The notes beneath the pieces are model-generated. The model ran no database searches and was not told the DNA's origin. It was given only the letters and a program-made list of their open reading frames with translations. This document shows, in pieces, positions 33,875 through 42,695 of a DNA stretch of 64,000 bases; position 1 is the stretch's first letter, and every line of letters begins with the position of its first letter. Position numbers and translations under genes: made by a program. The DNA is taken from positions 4,030,001 to 4,094,000 of the forward strand of contig NZ_CP121671.1 in assembly GCF_029714185.1 (NCBI RefSeq), given 5' to 3'. The stretch is from Halobacillus naozhouensis (GTDB lineage Bacteria > Bacillota > Bacilli > Bacillales > Halobacillaceae).

Positions 33875-34774
33875 TTACAGAACAATTGTCTTATTCTCAT
33901 AAACGATTATACGATCTTCTAATGCCCATTTCACTCCACGGGCCAACACACTACGTTCAACGGACCGCCCTTTCTTTTTCAAATCTTCTACGTTATCCCG
34001 ATGGTTAACACGAATAATATCCTGTTCAATAATCGGTCCCTCGTCCAAGTCATTCGTCACATAATGGGCAGTAGCCCCAATCAATTTTACGCCTCGTTCA
34101 AAAGCACGCTTATGAGGATTAGCTCCAATGAAGGCTGGCAAGAAAGAGTGATGGATATTTATAATTTGCGCCTTATGTGCTGCTACAAACTCAGGTGTTA
34201 GAATTTGCATATAACGGGCAAGCACGATCAAATCAACTTCGTAGTCCTCTAATAGCTGAAGCTGCTTTGCCTCTACTTCTTTGCGGATGTCCTTGTTTGC
34301 AGGAATATAATAGAAGGGAATGTTGAAGGATTCTACAATCCCACGGCATTCCTCATGATTACTTATCACAACGACAACATCCGTCATCAGGTCCCCACTT
34401 TGCCATTCCAGCAAAAGTTCACGTAAACAATGAAGTTCTTTGGATACAAAAATAGCGGTTTTTTTGACATCATGAAGGAAATGAATCTCCCAATCCATTG
34501 AAAATGATTCGGCAATTTCTCGGAATTGATTCTCTAGCCTTTGGCCTTTTTCTTGCAAGTCAGGACATTCAAATTCCATACGAATAAAAAATGTTCCACC
34601 CTCATGGTCCGTTGTAAATTGATTAGATTCAATTATGTTAGCGCCGTTTTGCTTTAAAAACAACGACATGGCCGATACAATTCCTGGTTGATCAGGACAT
34701 TTAATGAGCAGCCTTCCTTTGTTTTTATTTTTTTCTATGAAAGCATCGATATGCTCTTGAATATATGATTTCAT
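33875..34774 (-). CDS. purU: Formyltetrahydrofolate deformylase
   Basis: Hydrolyses 10-formyl-THF to formate and THF, balancing one-carbon pools. The 299 residues comprise an N-terminal ACT domain (about 15-95; CPDQPGIVSAMS is the ligand-binding turn) and a formyltransferase-fold catalytic domain (about 100-299). The catalytic triad is visible as Asn and His in INIHHSFLPAF and Asp in NDLDEGPIIEQD. ATG 34774 follows GGAGGGGTG. It lies downstream of the sigma-54 activator on the same strand with a 135-base gap. Bacillus ykkE is the likely orthologue. Confidence 0.93.
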   Translation of the reverse strand: MKSYIQEHIDAFIEKNKNKGRLLIKCPDQPGIVSAMSLFLKQNGANIIESNQFTTDHEGGTFFIRMEFECPDLQEKGQRLENQFREIAESFSMDWEIHFLHDVKKTAIFVSKELHCLRELLLEWQSGDLMTDVVVVISNHEECRGIVESFNIPFYYIPANKDIRKEVEAKQLQLLEDYEVDLIVLARYMQILTPEFVAAHKAQIINIHHSFLPAFIGANPHKRAFERGVKLIGATAHYVTNDLDEGPIIEQDIIRVNHRDNVEDLKKKGRSVERSVLARGVKWALEDRIIVYENKTIVL

Positions 34775-34909
34775 AAAATATTCACCCCTCCAATATGTAC
34801 TGTACTAAGTATAAACCTTTAAAGACGACATAGCACCACCCTATATAGCCATTCCCTATGGCAGAATGTATAAAAACGAAAGTGCCAGAGCTAATCAGAG
34901 GGCTTCCAT

Positions 34910-36274
34910 TTATATTTGGTGTTTCTTTAGTTTTTCATAAAAGCTCGATTTACTTAAGCCTAATCGACGAGCAGCTTCTAATTTATTCCCGTCAGTTTGC
35001 TGCAACGTATTTTCAATTGCTTTTTGTTCTGTATTTTGTATGATTTCCTTTAACGTCAACCCTTCGACTGATGACAGAGTAGGGGATTGCAGATATCCCG
35101 GTAAATCAGCCATTGTAATAGTGGAAGAATGACATAAATGTACAGCAGCCTCTACTACATTCTCAAGTTCCCGCACATTTCCCTGCCATTTGTACTGCTT
35201 CAGTCGCTCCACAACTTCAGAGGTGAATTCCGTCACCCTTTTCCCGGTTCGATCCGTAACCTTCTGCAGAAAGAATTCGGCCAGCATCGCAATGTCTTCA
35301 GATCTTTCTCTTAAAGGAGGAATATCGATTTGTATCACATTAACACGATAAAATAAATCCTCTCGAAACCGTTTTTCTTCTACTAGTCTTTCAAGTGATT
35401 TATTGGTAGCCGCTACAATTCTTATATCTATCTTTTGTGGGTGAACCGCGCCCACCGCTTCGACTTCTTTTTCCTGCAGGACTCTCAACAGTTTTACTTG
35501 GGCGTTTAGAGGCATATCCCCAATTTCGTCTAGAAAAAGCGTTCCACCATCTGCCAGCTGAAACTTTCCCAACTTCCCTCCCTTTTTCGCTCCTGTAAAG
35601 GCACCCTCTTTATAACCGAATAATTCTGATTCAATTAAATTCTCCGGAATGGCTGCACAATTCACCTTTACAAACGGTTTCGTATGGCGTTCACTCAGCA
35701 GATGAATGCTATGCGCAAATAATTCTTTTCCTGTACCACTTTCCCCATTTAATAAAATGGACACATCACCAGGGGCAATTTGTTTCACAGTTTCCTTAAT
35801 TTGTACCATTTTAGGAGAATTAGCAGCAATATCATGAAGCGAGTACACAACACCATGATGACTCTTCATCTGCTCCCGGTAGAACTCAAGCTCTAACAAT
35901 AAGTCTTTGATGTGACTATTTAACACCATCCACTCTTTTGTATCCCGGAACAATACAGTTCCTACTGCGCCAACTACTTTCTCCCCTGACATTACAGGAA
36001 TCCGGTTGGCAACCATGTGATTGCCACGAATAAACTGAAGGTCAGCTATTTCCTCCTTGCCAGTACTTGCGACAATGTGCATACGAGTGTTTTCGATCAC
36101 ATCTGTTACGTGCTTGCCAATAACCTCAGATTCATAAACCTCCAGAAACCTGCAGTACGTTTTGTTCATATACGTCACAACACCATTACGGTCCACTACT
36201 ACAAAACAATGATAGGCATTTTCCAGAATAGTTTCAAAAAGCTCGTCTTTATATTCGCCTCTTACACTTAACAC
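34910..36274 (-). CDS. PAS-domain sigma-54-dependent transcriptional activator
   Basis: A 454-residue enhancer-binding protein that activates RpoN promoters. An N-terminal PAS sensor (about 10-110; VVDRNGVVTYMNKTYCRFL) is followed by the AAA+ domain (about 145-370) with Walker A NGESGTGKE, the sigma-54 contact loop GAFTGA and Walker B GGTLFLDEIGDM. A Fis-type HTH ends the protein (NKLEAARRLGLSKSSFYEKL). Start choice: TGGAGGG lies eight bases before GTG 36274, whereas the ATG at 36292 has no ribosome binding site and contains this one. The neighbours purU and the choline-type symporter are candidate targets, but no clear -24/-12 promoter was found. Confidence 0.87.
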   Translation of the reverse strand: MLSVRGEYKDELFETILENAYHCFVVVDRNGVVTYMNKTYCRFLEVYESEVIGKHVTDVIENTRMHIVASTGKEEIADLQFIRGNHMVANRIPVMSGEKVVGAVGTVLFRDTKEWMVLNSHIKDLLLELEFYREQMKSHHGVVYSLHDIAANSPKMVQIKETVKQIAPGDVSILLNGESGTGKELFAHSIHLLSERHTKPFVKVNCAAIPENLIESELFGYKEGAFTGAKKGGKLGKFQLADGGTLFLDEIGDMPLNAQVKLLRVLQEKEVEAVGAVHPQKIDIRIVAATNKSLERLVEEKRFREDLFYRVNVIQIDIPPLRERSEDIAMLAEFFLQKVTDRTGKRVTEFTSEVVERLKQYKWQGNVRELENVVEAAVHLCHSSTITMADLPGYLQSPTLSSVEGLTLKEIIQNTEQKAIENTLQQTDGNKLEAARRLGLSKSSFYEKLKKHQI

Positions 36275-36461
36275 GCCAAGTACCCTCCACATAATTAGAT
36301 AGTCATTCCATAAAAACGGTGTACCTCACTTCAGTAAACGTTATCATAATAGAGCAACCAAACACCCCAAACCCTTTAACTCCTTATTCTATCTATAATA
36401 GTGTATGAATTTACCCCCTTTTTCAAGTTCAGAAAGCGAGACTATCGTTTATTGAATTGAA

Positions 36462-36496
36462 TATTTAATAAACAGCCCCGCTAGATTAGCGGGGCT
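36462..36496 (-). terminator. Intrinsic terminator of the sodium symporter gene
   Basis: A 9-bp stem AGCCCCGCT/AGCGGGGCT with a 5-base loop, followed on the minus strand by GTTTATTAAAT. Confidence 0.75.
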
Positions 36497-36518
36497 GGTT
36501 TCTGTCATTTCTATCACG

Positions 36519-38171
36519 TTAAGAGGACAATTTTTGTTCAGCTTGTTCTTTATCTCCCGGCATAACAAGTGACTTTGGCTTGCATGTTTTCTTTGTGAGT
36601 TCAGACACTACGTAAATCATCACAAAAGCCGAAACACAGGCAAGTGTTCTAAATGGAAACAGGACGATGCCACCGTCTGTAATCATTGGGTATGGCAGAA
36701 AAGCAGGCAATCCAAGGGCCGGCTCACCTCCCCCAATACGAAGAAACAAAGCAACTACGAAACCGGCAATCGACCCGTAAAGATTTGCATTCTTATAGAA
36801 TAAGGCCATCGTCAATTGTGGAAATAGAATCGTATAGACTAAATCTGACGCCAGATACCATAACGTATAAACACTCTGCACATTTAAGGCAATAATCATA
36901 GAGCCTACCCCAACGATAATAATCGTTCGCTTAATGACTTTCTTAAGTTTATCCGCACTGGCATGAGGGTTAATTAATGGTCGATAGACGTTCCATGATG
37001 CCATTGAGGAGGCTGAAAGAATGGAAGAGTCCATAGAGGACATAACGGCCGCAGCCAGGGCTCCAAGTCCGATCGCGGCGATCACTTCAGGCGTCAGATA
37101 ACGTAAAACGTGCGGGAGGATAACCGCTGCATTCTCTGGTGTCGGCAGTCCCATGGCGGCCCAATCGATGTTAGATCCAACGACACCGATAATGACAGCA
37201 GGTACAGCTGCAATCAGGCAGATAATCCCTGCAATAATAGAGAACCACATCGCCGTTTTTTCACTTTTGGCGGAAAGGACACGCTGAAAATAAACCTGCC
37301 AGGCAATACCACCAAAGATAAGAAGCAGAGCGTAATCAATCCAATTCCAATACCAGTTACCCCATGCAGGGTCCTGCCAGCCGTTGAGCGGTGGGAAAAG
37401 GTTAGCATAAGAACCAAATTCTGCGGAATAGCTACTCCAGGCACTTTCCAAGCCTCCCACCTGGCCAAGAGCAAATGGAACGACGAGGAATAGACCTAGT
37501 AGTAATACAGCCATTTGGAAGACGTCTGTGTAGGCAACCGCCCACATTCCCCCAGCCACTGTATAAGCAATGGCGATTGCGCCGGAAAGAATAATAGATG
37601 TGGTGAAATCAATATTTAGTATTGTTCCAAAGGTTGTACCAAGAGCCGTAAGAATGGCAGCACTCCAAAACATTTCACCTAGCAAAGCAGGTATGTATAG
37701 AACACCTGCCATCTTCTTACCAAAACGTTGTTCAAGTGGATCAAGGATTGTCATAAATTCGTAGCGGCGCATCTTACGGGCATAGAAGATCCCGCCAATA
37801 ATCAAGCTTAATGCATACCCCCATGGCGCTTGTGCCCAGACCAGACCATCACTATATGTGAATTCAGCAGTCCCATTTATATATCCGCCTCCAACCCATG
37901 TTGCGGCCATTGTAAACATGGCTACTCCAAGCGGGAGACTTCGCTTCGCAACCATCATATCCGAGAGAGACTCTGATTGTTTAGTTGCGAAAAATGCTCC
38001 TATATAATAAACGATTGCATAAAAAACGAGCATCGCGATAAAGCCGCTCCATAATATATCGTCATTGGTTAAAGCTATATACACAACAAAGGCAGCCAGT
38101 AAGACGGCCAATAACAATAGAGGACCATTTTTTTGTAAGAAAGATTTATTTGGGTCTGATTTTTTTACCAT
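36519..38171 (-). CDS. Sodium:solute symporter (SSS/SLC5 family), probable choline transporter
   Basis: A 550-residue Na+-coupled symporter with about 13 helices. The overall pattern, including ATWVGGGYINGTAEFTYSDGLVW near residue 90 and MSSMDSSILSASSMASWNVYRP near 378, resembles the high-affinity choline transporter branch (CHT/SLC5A7-like). Context supports choline: the gene directly follows gbsR (the choline-sensing repressor) on the same strand with a gap of about 100 bases. ATG 38171 is eight bases after AGGAG; an in-frame GTG at 38180 touches that site. Substrate is inferred, not shown. Proline and pantothenate carriers share the family. Confidence 0.82.
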   Translation of the reverse strand: MVKKSDPNKSFLQKNGPLLLLAVLLAAFVVYIALTNDDILWSGFIAMLVFYAIVYYIGAFFATKQSESLSDMMVAKRSLPLGVAMFTMAATWVGGGYINGTAEFTYSDGLVWAQAPWGYALSLIIGGIFYARKMRRYEFMTILDPLEQRFGKKMAGVLYIPALLGEMFWSAAILTALGTTFGTILNIDFTTSIILSGAIAIAYTVAGGMWAVAYTDVFQMAVLLLGLFLVVPFALGQVGGLESAWSSYSAEFGSYANLFPPLNGWQDPAWGNWYWNWIDYALLLIFGGIAWQVYFQRVLSAKSEKTAMWFSIIAGIICLIAAVPAVIIGVVGSNIDWAAMGLPTPENAAVILPHVLRYLTPEVIAAIGLGALAAAVMSSMDSSILSASSMASWNVYRPLINPHASADKLKKVIKRTIIIVGVGSMIIALNVQSVYTLWYLASDLVYTILFPQLTMALFYKNANLYGSIAGFVVALFLRIGGGEPALGLPAFLPYPMITDGGIVLFPFRTLACVSAFVMIYVVSELTKKTCKPKSLVMPGDKEQAEQKLSS

Positions 38172-38270
38172 GTACATCACTCCTATTATCTGAATATTCT
38201 GTATTTTATAACAGGCGTACGTCTCCCCTTAAATAACGTAAAGAGTTATTTATGAAGAGGCGTTATTCTT

Positions 38271-38828
38271 TTATTCGTCGCTTTCATCAATCGGAATCAT
38301 TTCAAATAATTCTCCGCTCTCGATAGAAGCAACCAGCTTTTGCAGCCAATGATAGTAAGGCTTTGAAGCTTCCAACTTTATATAGGTCTGTTCTGCCTCC
38401 TGTCTTATATCTTCTTCTAACTCTTTATCTTTGAGAAGATTGTCCAGGTCTTGCTGTGCTTGCTTAATAGCATCTAAATTAACCTTAGCTTCTCTCACCC
38501 ATTTTTTCGTAAAAAAGTTCGTGAAGAATTGAAAGAAATCCTTTTCTGCTACAAAAGTCTGTCTGCGTGTTCCTTTACGAAAGGTTTGTTTGACAATGTT
38601 GTAATCCTGAAGCTTTTTCACGCCTGTACTCATGCTGGGCTTACTCATGCCGAGCTTCTCGCGCATCTCATCTAAAGTCATATCTTCTTCAAAATACATC
38701 GTCCCGTATAAGTTACCGGCACTTCGTGTCACACCATATAAATCCATTGTCTCCGCAATTGAATCGATCACATAAGCCTTCGCCTCTTCAATAGAAGTAC
38801 GAGCCTGATCATTATTTTCGTTCGACAT
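38271..38828 (-). CDS. gbsR: GbsR family choline-responsive transcriptional repressor
   Basis: A 185-residue GbsR/MarR-type winged-helix protein. The HTH region LDEMREKLGMSKPSMSTGVKKLQDYNIV (about 53-80) and the GTRRQTF wing are followed by a long alpha-helical dimerisation region (about 95-170) and an acidic tail. In B. subtilis GbsR represses gbsAB and the choline importer opuB in the absence of choline. Here it is divergent from gbsA/gbsB relics and upstream of a choline-type symporter, the same regulatory neighbourhood. ATG follows GGAGGAGG. It could now serve mainly the symporter. Confidence 0.88.
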   Translation of the reverse strand: MSNENNDQARTSIEEAKAYVIDSIAETMDLYGVTRSAGNLYGTMYFEEDMTLDEMREKLGMSKPSMSTGVKKLQDYNIVKQTFRKGTRRQTFVAEKDFFQFFTNFFTKKWVREAKVNLDAIKQAQQDLDNLLKDKELEEDIRQEAEQTYIKLEASKPYYHWLQKLVASIESGELFEMIPIDESDE

Positions 38829-38989
38829 TTACAACCTCCTCCAACGAAAGGCAATTAATTTTATTAAATTTTTTCTTTACAAACTTATCTTAACGAATAA
38901 TCTCAGCTTGTCAAAAAGCAAATCTTTTTAAACCCAATCTCAGCCCTATCAGCACATAGGCTGAACATAAATTTTATTTTTTTCCACTT

Positions 38990-39018
38990 TTGACATATAA
39001 AAAAGAGGGTGGTAGAGT
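38990..39018 (+). promoter_or_regulatory. Promoter of the former gbsAB operon
   Basis: A perfect -35 TTGACA (38990-38995), a 17-base spacer and TAGAGT (39013-39018). The promoter has survived although its genes have not. Confidence 0.6.
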
Positions 39019-39048
39019 GAAAATTTGTTCAAAACGTTAAATATTTTC

Positions 39049-39061
39049 TTAACTAAGTTAA
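39049..39061 (+). promoter_or_regulatory. Candidate GbsR operator
   Basis: TTAACT-A-AGTTAA is a perfect 13-base palindrome located about 30 bases downstream of the -10 element of the gbsA relic. That position suits the roadblock repression described for GbsR. Assignment to GbsR is inference. Confidence 0.4.
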
Positions 39062-39102
39062 CAAAAGAAAGAAAAGGAGTGAAGCGTGTGGAACTATAAA
39101 AG

Positions 39103-39377
39103 ATGTATATCAATAAAGAATGGGTTGGATCCCAATCCAAAAACACTCGCTCCATTATAAATCCTTACAATCAGGAAGTTGTCGCTTCCGCGGCTGAAGG
39201 CGATGAGCACGATGCGAAAGAAGCCATTCAGGCTGCGGATAACGCCTTTGATTAAGGTAAATGGGCCAACACACCTGCGAACGAACGCGGTGAAGTTGTT
39301 TATGCAGGAATACGATTATCGTCAAGCCGAGTGAAATTACTTCATTAACGACTGTAAAAGTATTCTAATTAATGGAA
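39103..39377 (+). pseudogene. gbsA: gbsA remnant (betaine aldehyde dehydrogenase), internally deleted and with stops
   Basis: ATG 39103 opens about 50 codons matching the GbsA N-terminus (INKEWV, RSIINPYNQEVVAS, AIQAADNAFD), then an in-frame TAA (39253-39255) where the family has a charged residue. The match resumes at once (GKWANTPANERGEVV). About 100 codons are then missing, and a piece from the middle of the enzyme follows in another frame from 39309 (NTIIVKPSEITSLTTVKVF, then stop, LME, stop). The catalytic Glu/Cys region is gone. AAGGAG lies 24 bases before the ATG, too far for efficient initiation. This is a clear relic. Confidence 0.8.
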
Positions 39378-39410
39378 TAAACCAGTGTAACTGGAAGGGG
39401 AACCCGGAGA

Positions 39411-39557
39411 AATTTGCGCCATGGCTGAAGTATTTGGCGTTGATACTTTCCACATGCTACAGAAGAAGCAGCCAGAGCAGCTGTTCAATGGAGGTATGAC
39501 CTAGTGGAAAATCTGTATGTTCCTACCATCCAAGCTCAAGGTGTGCCGGAATATTAA
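39411..39557 (+). pseudogene. gbsB: gbsB remnant (type III iron-containing alcohol dehydrogenase, C-terminal piece)
   Basis: Coding-like sequence without a start. One frame reads MAEVFGVDT and the next frame continues EEAARAAV, YDLVENLYVPTIQ and AQGVPEY to TAA 39555-39557. This matches the C-terminal all-helical part of iron-containing alcohol dehydrogenases (family pattern: Ala-rich EAA-AAV helix, then a VP motif and GV). The order gbsA then gbsB is that of the B. subtilis choline oxidation operon. About 300 N-terminal codons, including all metal ligands, are missing. 39558-39685 holds nothing I can assign. Confidence 0.65.
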
Positions 39558-39685
39558 AAAGGTTGCCCTCCACCTAGCTAGGAAGAGTTACGGAGGGTGA
39601 ATACTGAGAGACTTCAGCGGAAAGCGAGTGGTTTCGCCGGCAAAAAAATAGCTTGCAGAAAAACACGGGGTTTCTCTACAAGCCG

Positions 39686-39711
39686 AAGACCTCCCTCAGG
39701 AAGTCTTTTTT
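39686..39711 (+). terminator. Terminator, probably of the former gbsAB operon
   Basis: A 9-bp stem AAGACCTCC/GGAAGTCTT with one mismatch and a 4-base loop, then six T residues on the plus strand. Confidence 0.65.
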
Positions 39712-39717
39712 AATAAT

Positions 39718-40719
39718 TCATTTAGTAGAATAGGATGGTGCTGAACTTTCTTGTTTTCTATTATAGGTACTAAATAAGCTTTCTAATTTATCTTGAAGAG
39801 CTAATGATAACAATCCATTTCCTTCTGCAATCTTAGAATTACCAAGAGATACTGTACGCTTCACCAACTGTGAGAAGATTTCAGCTTCGGTCATACGTCG
39901 CTGAAATTGCTCTTCTGCTAAACTAATGATTAAAGCTAGGGCTCCCGAAACATGCGGCGTAGCCATTGAAGTTCCAGATAGTTTTGCATACTTTCCTTCT
40001 AGATGAGTTGATAAAACTTTCACGCCAGGGGCTACGAGGTCAATCTCGTTGTTTGTATTGGTAAATTCTGCGAGATTACGTTCAAAATCAACCGCCCCCA
40101 CTTGAATAACTTCATTATAGGCGCCAGGATAACCGTACTCAGGGGTGTCCCCTCGTCCGTCACCTGAATTACCAGCTGCACAAACAACTGAAATGTCATG
40201 TTTCAGCACGGCATCCTTAATGACTGTATGAAGTTCAGGTATATCCTTTGGACCGCCCAGGGACATCGACATAACTCTCACCTTTTCACCGTTTGGTCCG
40301 GTCCAGTTGGCCGCATATTCTATGGCATCAATGATCCACTGCATTTGGCCACTACCCTCGCCAGTCAGCACCTTTAAAACGAGAAGATTTGCCTGAGGAG
40401 CTGCTCCGACTACTCCATTCCCATTTTCAATAGCAGCCACAGTGCCTGATACATGAGTTCCGTGTCCATTGTTGTCGCTGAAATTCTTTTCGTCCCCATC
40501 ATAATCCGTAGTGAAGTTCTTACCACCGATAATACGGCCTTTAAGGTCAGGATGGTCCATCTGGCAGCCTGTATCAATGATAGCAATGACATTCCCTTTA
40601 CCTTGCTCTGTTGGCTCCCAAAGAGCAGGCGCTTCGATCATCTCAATTCCTTCAGGTACTTCTGAGGTCGTTTCCAGCACTTCTTCCGTTCGATACGGAA
40701 TCAATCTCACTTCACTCAT
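39718..40719 (-). CDS. ispA: Intracellular subtilisin-type serine protease
   Basis: A 333-residue S8 peptidase of the intracellular serine protease (ISP) group, which degrades cytoplasmic proteins in stationary phase. The triad is Asp49 (IAIIDTG), His86 (NNGHGTHVSG) and Ser251 (LSGTSMATPH), nearly the numbering of B. subtilis IspA. There is no secretion signal. Instead the short N-terminal extension carries LIPY (residues 6-9), the motif with which ISP propeptides block their own active site until cleaved. Oxyanion Asn is Asn184 (AAGNSG). ATG follows GGGAGGG. The 252 bases upstream (40720-40971) show no clear promoter or terminator. Confidence 0.93.
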   Translation of the reverse strand: MSEVRLIPYRTEEVLETTSEVPEGIEMIEAPALWEPTEQGKGNVIAIIDTGCQMDHPDLKGRIIGGKNFTTDYDGDEKNFSDNNGHGTHVSGTVAAIENGNGVVGAAPQANLLVLKVLTGEGSGQMQWIIDAIEYAANWTGPNGEKVRVMSMSLGGPKDIPELHTVIKDAVLKHDISVVCAAGNSGDGRGDTPEYGYPGAYNEVIQVGAVDFERNLAEFTNTNNEIDLVAPGVKVLSTHLEGKYAKLSGTSMATPHVSGALALIISLAEEQFQRRMTEAEIFSQLVKRTVSLGNSKIAEGNGLLSLALQDKLESLFSTYNRKQESSAPSYSTK

Positions 40720-40971
40720 GAATTTCCCTCCCAGGATTGAATTGTAATACGTAGAAATTATGCTTACTTACCAGATTACCAAGGCATATATTGGAAATCT
40801 TATACACAATTATATCATTCGATTAAATTCAGAATAATATGTCAATGTACTCAAAATATTCTATTCCTATAGTACCAATAGCGTAAGTGTGTTTGTTTAT
40901 AAAGAATTCGATTAATGGCCTAAAGATATAAGTATACGAGTTTTTAATATATTTTAATTACTGCTACGTAT

Positions 40972-41685
40972 TCATTCATTATGGAAAAGGGTGGTATATT
41001 TACCCGTTAAACTTAATAAGTCTTGCCGACAATTCTGATCATAAGTAACTATAAAACTAGTCGAGGGACCGCCAGATGCCCTCACATCGAACGGAATACT
41101 TAAATCTGTTTTCCCCCAACGATTCCTTTTTTCCAACTCCCTGACACAGTGTTGGATGCCTTTTGAACCAACAGGCAAAATTTCATAAACCCATTCCTGT
41201 TTCGTAATCGTTTGAAAAAGTTCAAGCGGAGCTATTCTTTCAGGATGTGAGAGCACATCCTCCCCGACTAGCGGTTCGCCGATCATCGCTACTCCACACA
41301 TTTCCGGGGAAATACTGATTCTTTTTTCTGCAGGGTCAACCCATCCAAGCATCGATAAGCTTATTGCCGACTGACTCATTTCCATATTCGATTCCGTACT
41401 TCCCGTAATAGTAAGAGAGTACCCAAGTGAATTACCAAGGTTTCTAACGGTTTGTTCAAGCTCATCCCATACTTCGTCGCCAACAAAATTACTGATAGTT
41501 ACGGCAAAGGGAGCCGCCCCCCATGCTAAACAATCCATGAACGACACACGAAATAAGGATTCCACAACTGTTTTATAAGATACGTGAACGAGGTCATTCG
41601 GCTTTGAACCGATTCCTCCTGCGTTATCGGTAGCTATAACAAGTTCACGCCCCTCCTCAATAGGTATACACAAAGGCTGTCCCAC
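40972..41685 (-). CDS. cblS: Probable alpha-ribazole kinase CblS (AIR synthase-like)
   Basis: About 237 residues resembling the AIR synthase/PurM ATP-binding fold: ELVIATDNAGGIGSKPND near the start and FMDCLAWGAAPFAVTISNFV in the middle are PurM-like glycine/aspartate loops. In Firmicutes CblS of this type phosphorylates salvaged alpha-ribazole to the alpha-ribazole phosphate needed by CobS. It is the last gene of the corrinoid operon, which fits. The start is uncertain. GTG 41685 lies four bases after the adenosyltransferase stop and gives the expected N-terminus. An upstream in-frame ATG (41769) would overlap that gene by 80 bases. No terminator is visible after it. Confidence 0.65.
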   Translation of the reverse strand: MGQPLCIPIEEGRELVIATDNAGGIGSKPNDLVHVSYKTVVESLFRVSFMDCLAWGAAPFAVTISNFVGDEVWDELEQTVRNLGNSLGYSLTITGSTESNMEMSQSAISLSMLGWVDPAEKRISISPEMCGVAMIGEPLVGEDVLSHPERIAPLELFQTITKQEWVYEILPVGSKGIQHCVRELEKRNRWGKTDLSIPFDVRASGGPSTSFIVTYDQNCRQDLLSLTGKYTTLFHNE

Positions 41686-41689
41686 CAGA

Positions 41690-42277
41690 TCACTCTTCGT
41701 CTTTCGATTTCTTCTTTGCGGAACGGAACACTTTTGCACTGCGGATGTACTCAACATCCTTTGTTTCAAGGATCATATTCACATAGCGTGCAAGAGCAAA
41801 AAAGTAATCGGATAGTCGGTTTAAATAAGTCAGGCAGACGGGATGAATCGTTTCATGTTTTTGCAAGGAAACGACTAAGCGTTCGGCACGGCGTGTAATA
41901 GTCCTGGCAATATGCAATGTGGATGCAGCAGGAGATCCGCCTGGTAAGATAAATCGTTCTAACTCGGGAGTTTGCTTAATGTAATCATCCATCCGCTGCT
42001 CAAGCCATTCGACGCTCTCTTCTTGCAGCTTGAAAGGGCGATTTGATTTCTTATTTGCCAAATCGCTACCACAGTCGAACAGTTCATGTTGGATTTTCTC
42101 AAGTTCCTCTTGAACATTACTAAATCGAGGGTCTATTAATTCTGTGCGTGCCTTCCCTACAAAACTATTCGCCTCATCAACCGTTCCATAAGCTTCTACA
42201 CGCACGTCATCTTTATCCACTCTGCCGCCAATGATACTCGTCTGCCCTTTGTCACCTGTCTTTGTGTATAATCTCAT
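41690..42277 (-). CDS. PduO-type cob(I)alamin adenosyltransferase
   Basis: A 195-residue trimeric ATP:cob(I)alamin adenosyltransferase that makes the adenosyl form of corrinoids. The family motifs are clear: N-terminal YTKTGDKGQTSIIGG (ATP binding, residues 4-18), VEAYGTVDEANSFVG (26-40) and the RRAERLVV helix (about 133). ATG 42277 was preferred over the in-frame GTG at 42286, which sits one base from the AGGAG site. It follows the CobU-like gene closely and precedes cblS. A short acidic/basic tail ends the protein. It is also called PduO/EutT/MMAB type; B. subtilis YvqK is the likely orthologue. Confidence 0.92.
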   Translation of the reverse strand: MRLYTKTGDKGQTSIIGGRVDKDDVRVEAYGTVDEANSFVGKARTELIDPRFSNVQEELEKIQHELFDCGSDLANKKSNRPFKLQEESVEWLEQRMDDYIKQTPELERFILPGGSPAASTLHIARTITRRAERLVVSLQKHETIHPVCLTYLNRLSDYFFALARYVNMILETKDVEYIRSAKVFRSAKKKSKDEE

Positions 42278-42290
42278 GTCTATCACACTC

Positions 42291-42695
42291 CTATTTTAGT
42301 TGTTGAGGGATGCCGAACCACACTCGAAAGACTCGTTGGGCATCCTTTGTTAATTGCTGATAAATAAAGCCTATCTTATCTCTCCATAAACGGTTTTGCT
42401 GATCGATAGGGACGATCCCCCCTGTAATATCTGTTCCTATTATGACAAGCTTTCTTGATGTAGAAGTTTGTTCCCATTTTATTAAGGAATGATAATATTC
42501 CTGCCACTTATCCACCCCTTCTTCCTGGTCCCTTAAGAAGTTATAAATCCTGTCTTCGAGCTTATCCACAATCATTAGGGGGGTATCAACTGTTTCAGGC
42601 CGATGGTTCTCCTTTAAAATTGCGTAATCGCTATCATAATTCTCAAGCACCCAGTCTAGCTTCCCGTTATAGACTCCGCCTGTGACAAAATCCAT
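42291..42695 (-). CDS. Second, short CobU-like protein (degenerate P-loop)
   Basis: A 134-residue protein whose two ends resemble CobU (adenosylcobinamide kinase/guanylyltransferase, normally 180-190). The N-terminus reads TGGVYNGKLDW, a P-loop with the Ser/Thr after Lys replaced by Leu. The C-terminus has TGGIVPIDQQNRLWRD and GIPQQLK, the GIVP and R-RD motifs that the other CobU in this operon lacks. The central guanylylated His region is absent. ATG 42695 follows AAGGGGGAAG and overlaps the end of cobC by 40 bases. It may be a partner of the main CobU or have another NTP-dependent role in the operon. Confidence 0.65.
   Translation of the reverse strand: MDFVTGGVYNGKLDWVLENYDSDYAILKENHRPETVDTPLMIVDKLEDRIYNFLRDQEEGVDKWQEYYHSLIKWEQTSTSRKLVIIGTDITGGIVPIDQQNRLWRDKIGFIYQQLTKDAQRVFRVWFGIPQQLK

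Noticed and set aside
34870..34887. TGGCAC on the minus strand upstream of purU, resembling a -24 element of a sigma-54 promoter
   Set aside because: The expected -12 element (TTGCA/T) reads TTTTT, without the essential GC, so it cannot be called an RpoN promoter.
39558..39685. Possible further fragments of gbsB
   Set aside because: No frame gave a convincing match by eye, so it is left unassigned.
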